NCBI GenBank assembly: GCA_937891085.1
Contig: CALAEY010000117.1
Span: 1 to 29,454, forward strand
Direction: 5' to 3'
Source: an uncultured Prevotellaceae bacterium
GTDB taxonomy: Bacteria > Bacteroidota > Bacteroidia > Bacteroidales > Bacteroidaceae
DNA: 29,454 nucleotides
Below are positions 27,164 to 29,454 of the stretch, piece after piece (position 1 is the first letter of the stretch; every line of letters begins with the position of its first letter). The notes below the pieces were generated by a model. The model ran no database searches. It had not been told where the DNA came from and saw only the letters and a list, made by a program, of their open reading frames with translations. The position numbers and the translations under genes are program-made.

Positions 27164-27704
27164 ATTCTTTCTCCACTTGCATAAAGTTCAATTCGAGAGG
27201 AGTCTTCCTTCCGAATATCTTCACCATAACCTTCAGCTTCTTCTTCTCGTTGTTGATCTCTTCGATCACGCCGTTGAATCCACTGAATGGACCGTAATTC
27301 ACCTTTACGGTCTCTCCAACGATGTAAGGGATGTTTGCATCATCTTCCGTCTCTTGCAGTTCGTCGAATGTGCCAAGGATGCGACTGACTTCCGATTGTC
27401 TCAGAGGAGTGGGGTGGTCCATACCGCCTAAAAAACCGAGTACATTTGGGGTATTTCTAAGATGGTGGGTGATTTCGCCAACCAAAGCTGCTTCTACCAA
27501 GACGTAACCAGGGAGATAACTCCTCTCCTTCATAACTTTTTTACCGTTACGAACCTGATACACCTTCTCGGTAGGAATCAGTACCTGAGAAACGTAATCG
27601 CCAAGGGTTCCGTTCTTCATATCGGCTTCGATATATTCCTTCACCTTAGCTTCTTTACCGCTAACAGCACGCATCACGTACCATTTCTTCTCAATCTCAG
27701 ACAT
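27162..27704 (-). CDS. nusG: Transcription termination/antitermination factor NusG
   Basis: NusG binds RNA polymerase, lowers pausing and couples transcription to translation. The 180-residue product has the N-terminal NGN domain (KKWYVMRAVSGKEAKVKEYIE at 5-25, LPGYVLVEAAL) and a C-terminal KOW domain (about 125-178, IVGETVKVNYGPFSGFNGVIEEIN). The order secE-nusG-rplK is classical. It starts 15 bases after secE. It is the housekeeping NusG by context and not an UpxY-type specialised paralogue. Confidence 0.98.
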   Translation of the reverse strand: MSEIEKKWYVMRAVSGKEAKVKEYIEADMKNGTLGDYVSQVLIPTEKVYQVRNGKKVMKERSYLPGYVLVEAALVGEITHHLRNTPNVLGFLGGMDHPTPLRQSEVSRILGTFDELQETEDDANIPYIVGETVKVNYGPFSGFNGVIEEINNEKKKLKVMVKIFGRKTPLELNFMQVEKE

Positions 27705-27719
27705 GCTCCAATTCAGTTT

Positions 27720-27908
27720 TTAACTAGGATAAACAAACTCCATCACATTCTGGAAACAGAAATCCATCACAAATACTACCAGTGCAATGAGTATGGAAGC
27801 ATATAATACTGCAACTGCACTATTGGTCAGTTCCTTGTATGTAGGCCAGGTTACCTTATATACAAGTTCGTTGTAAGATTCTTTTACGTAATTAATAATC
27901 TTATTCAT
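27720..27908 (-). CDS. secE: Preprotein translocase subunit SecE
   Basis: SecE is the small essential membrane partner of SecY in the protein export channel. The 62-residue product from ATG 27908 reads MNKIINYVKESYNELVYKVTWPTYKELTNS and then a single transmembrane helix (about residues 32-55, VAVLYASILIALVVFVMDF). The KVTWP-T-x-E-L motif is the SecE signature for the amphipathic helix. Longer reading from 28019 would place the start inside the tRNA-Trp gene and is rejected. It lies 14 bases after tRNA-Trp and 15 before nusG. Confidence 0.97.
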   Translation of the reverse strand: MNKIINYVKESYNELVYKVTWPTYKELTNSAVAVLYASILIALVVFVMDFCFQNVMEFVYPS

Positions 27909-27922
27909 ATCATTAATTTTAG

Positions 27923-27995
27923 CACGGGAGGAGAGGCTCGAACTCCCGACAGCCGGTTTTGGAGACCGGTACTCTACCAACTGAGCTACTCCCGT
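27923..27995 (-). tRNA. tRNA-Trp (anticodon CCA)
   Basis: The 73-base gene folds into a full cloverleaf: acceptor ACGGGAG/CTCCCGT, D-arm GCTCAGTTGGTAGAGT, anticodon stem CCGGT/ACCGG with loop CTCCAAA (anticodon CCA) and T-arm GGGAG-TTCGAGC-CTCTC with one G-U pair. CCA is not encoded (GCTA follows). It lies between tuf and secE in the same transcript direction. Confidence 0.97.
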
Positions 27996-27999
27996 GTGA

Positions 28000-28030
28000 A
28001 TCAGTCCTCCGCTCGTCACGGAGGACTGAT
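28000..28030 (-). other. Perfect 12-bp hairpin between tuf and tRNA-Trp
   Basis: ATCAGTCCTCCG and CGGAGGACTGAT pair perfectly around a seven-base loop, 16 bases after the tuf stop and four bases ahead of the tRNA 5' end. No U-tract follows on the - strand (UUCACACGGG), so a classical terminator is unlikely; an RNase processing signal for the tRNA or a 3' end stabiliser for tuf mRNA fits better. Confidence 0.6.
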
Positions 28031-28046
28031 GTTTTAGTTATCTATA

Positions 28047-29246
28047 TTAATCCTCGTCGAGAATTTCAGTAATCTGACCAGAACCTACGGTACGACCGCC
28101 CTCGCGGATAGCGAAGCGCAGACCTACGTTCAATGCAACTGGGTAAATCAGATCAACGATGATCTCTACGTTATCACCTGGCATTACCATTTCAGTTCCC
28201 TCTGGCAGAGTGATCTCACCAGTACAGTCCATAGTACGGAGGTAGAACTGAGGACGATAGTGGTTGTGGAATGGAGTATGACGACCACCCTCTTCCTTCT
28301 TCAGAACGTAGATAGTAGCCTTGAACTTCTTGTGTGGATGAATCTCACCTGGCTTGCAGAGCACCATACCACGCTTAACCTCGTTCTTGTCGATACCGCG
28401 GAGCAGCAGACCTACGTTATCACCAGCTTCACCCTCATCCAGGAGCTTACGGAACATCTCAACGCCAGTTACAACTGACTTCTTGTCCTCGCCAAGACCC
28501 AGGATCTCAACCTCGTCACCTACATGGATACGACCAGCCTCGATACGACCGGTAGCCACAGTACCACGACCAGTGATTGAGAAGATATCCTCAACAGGCA
28601 TCAAGAATGGTTTGTCAACATCACGTGGAGGCAGTGGAATCCAAGTATCAACAGCGTCCATCAGTTCCATCACCTTGTCTTCCCACTTAGCCACACCGTT
28701 CAGTGCGCCAAGAGCAGAACCCTGGATGAAAGGAGTGTTGTCACCATCGAACTCATAAGCTGCCAGCAGGTCGCGCATTTCCATCTCAACCAACTCAAGC
28801 ATCTCAGCATCGTCAACAAGGTCACACTTGTTCATGAATACTACCAGACGAGGAACGTTTACCTGACGAGCGAGCAGGATGTGCTCACGAGTCTGAGGCA
28901 TAGGACCATCTGTAGCAGCAACTACGATGATAGCACCATCCATCTGAGCGGCACCAGTTACCATGTTCTTCACATAGTCAGCGTGTCCCGGGCAGTCAAC
29001 GTGTGCATAGTGACGGTTAGCGGTCTCATACTCAACGTGTGCAGTGTTGATAGTGATACCTCTTTCCTTCTCTTCAGGAGCGTTGTCAATCTGATCGAAT
29101 GACTTAACCTTACCTTCATTACCAGCAACTCTAGCAGCCAACACCTTAGTGATAGCAGCTGTCAAAGTAGTCTTACCGTGGTCTACGTGACCAATTGTAC
29201 CAATGTTAACGTGCGGTTTGGTACGTTCGAATTTCTCTTTAGCCAT
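28047..29246 (-). CDS. tuf: Translation elongation factor Tu
   Basis: EF-Tu carries aminoacyl-tRNA to the ribosomal A site as a GTP complex. The 399-residue product is complete: G1 GHVDHGKT (19-26), effector region ERGITINTAH (61-70), G3 DCPGHADY (84-91) with catalytic His88, G4 NKCD (139-142) and G5 SALG near 180. Domains 2 and 3 follow, with GRGTVATGRIEAG and the ending EGGRTVGSGQITEILDED. It is followed by a hairpin and tRNA-Trp, and preceded by tRNA-Thr and tRNA-Tyr, an arrangement common in Bacteroidetes. Confidence 0.99.
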   Translation of the reverse strand: MAKEKFERTKPHVNIGTIGHVDHGKTTLTAAITKVLAARVAGNEGKVKSFDQIDNAPEEKERGITINTAHVEYETANRHYAHVDCPGHADYVKNMVTGAAQMDGAIIVVAATDGPMPQTREHILLARQVNVPRLVVFMNKCDLVDDAEMLELVEMEMRDLLAAYEFDGDNTPFIQGSALGALNGVAKWEDKVMELMDAVDTWIPLPPRDVDKPFLMPVEDIFSITGRGTVATGRIEAGRIHVGDEVEILGLGEDKKSVVTGVEMFRKLLDEGEAGDNVGLLLRGIDKNEVKRGMVLCKPGEIHPHKKFKATIYVLKKEEGGRHTPFHNHYRPQFYLRTMDCTGEITLPEGTEMVMPGDNVEIIVDLIYPVALNVGLRFAIREGGRTVGSGQITEILDED

Positions 29247-29297
29247 AGCTTTACTTGTTATTTATTTGATTAATAATCGGCATTTACACTCTCTTCG

Positions 29298-29369
<72 letters not shown>

Positions 29370-29400
29370 AAACAGGTGTATGACACCTTGTTTATATATG

Positions 29401-29454
29401 TGGGCAAAGATGGATTCGAACCACCGAAGGCGTACGCCAGCAGATTTACAGTCT
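29401..29454 (-). tRNA. tRNA-Tyr (anticodon GTA), 5' part outside the window
   Basis: The 3' portion is present: anticodon loop CTGTAAA (anticodon GTA), a long variable arm (about TGGCGTACGCC) as expected for class II tRNA-Tyr in bacteria, T-arm GGTGG-TTCGAAT-CCATC and acceptor end TTTGCCC with discriminator A. The acceptor 5' strand and D-arm lie beyond the window end. Confidence 0.93.

Noticed and set aside
27162..27704. UpxY-type NusG paralogue of capsule operons
   Set aside because: The gene sits between secE and rplK, the position of the housekeeping NusG, and no polysaccharide genes are near.
27909..28019. N-terminal extension of SecE by 37 residues
   Set aside because: The extension is the tRNA-Trp gene read as protein. 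SecE proteins start at the MNKIINYVKESY segment.

Overview
The window looks like a chromosomal segment of a Bacteroidales bacterium, most likely Prevotella or a close relative. The evidence is a SusC/SusD pair, NigD-like and PASTA lipoprotein/membrane proteins, an ArgF' type transcarbamylase of the Bacteroides fragilis kind, a TAnnTTTG-type promoter box, and genes that start without clear Shine-Dalgarno sequences. There is no rRNA, CRISPR array, transposase or prophage. The assignment rests on protein reading and gene order, not on a database search.

Left part (1-6346, + strand): the tail of one gene, probably an OmpH/Skp-like periplasmic chaperone, then a second OmpH-like gene, then glutamate racemase murI fused in frame to a DUF2007-type domain. 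The fusion overlaps proB. Next come proA, argF' and an uncharacterised outer-membrane beta-barrel protein. The cluster joins cell-wall D-glutamate supply, proline synthesis and arginine synthesis, all of which draw on glutamate. The junctions proB/proA, proA/argF' and argF'/barrel gene are filled with degenerate 7-base tandem repeats that run to the neighbouring start and stop codons. An inverted copy lies inside the barrel gene and encodes the core of its signal peptide.

Middle part (6347-16558): hairpins at 6385-6459 separate the convergent + and - strand units. All later protein genes are on the - strand. First (in coordinate order) is an isolated SusD/SusC pair with a 332-base leader that carries two inverted copies of a 19-base palindrome. 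Next is a six-gene unit, transcribed from a TATCTTTG box at 16600-16607 to a perfect hairpin at 11601-11638: PASTA protein, RluD-like pseudouridine synthase, D-Ala-D-Ala ligase, acyltransferase, NigD-like lipoprotein and rhodanese lipoprotein. It mixes cell-wall, membrane-lipid and envelope lipoprotein functions.

Right part (16679-29454, - strand): the classical transcription/translation cluster, in transcription order tRNA-Tyr (cut by the window end), tRNA-Thr, tuf, tRNA-Trp, secE, nusG, rplK, rplA, rplJ, rplL, rpoB, rpoC, ending at a strong terminator at 16679-16707. Hairpins after tuf, after nusG and between rplL and rpoB are candidates for processing sites or partial terminators that set the output of each segment.

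The most unusual observations are the heptamer arrays and their recruitment as signal-peptide coding sequence, the MurI-DUF2007 fusion, Ser90 at the acyl-specificity position of ArgF', and the paired palindromes upstream of susC. I found no convincing wholly new multi-gene system.
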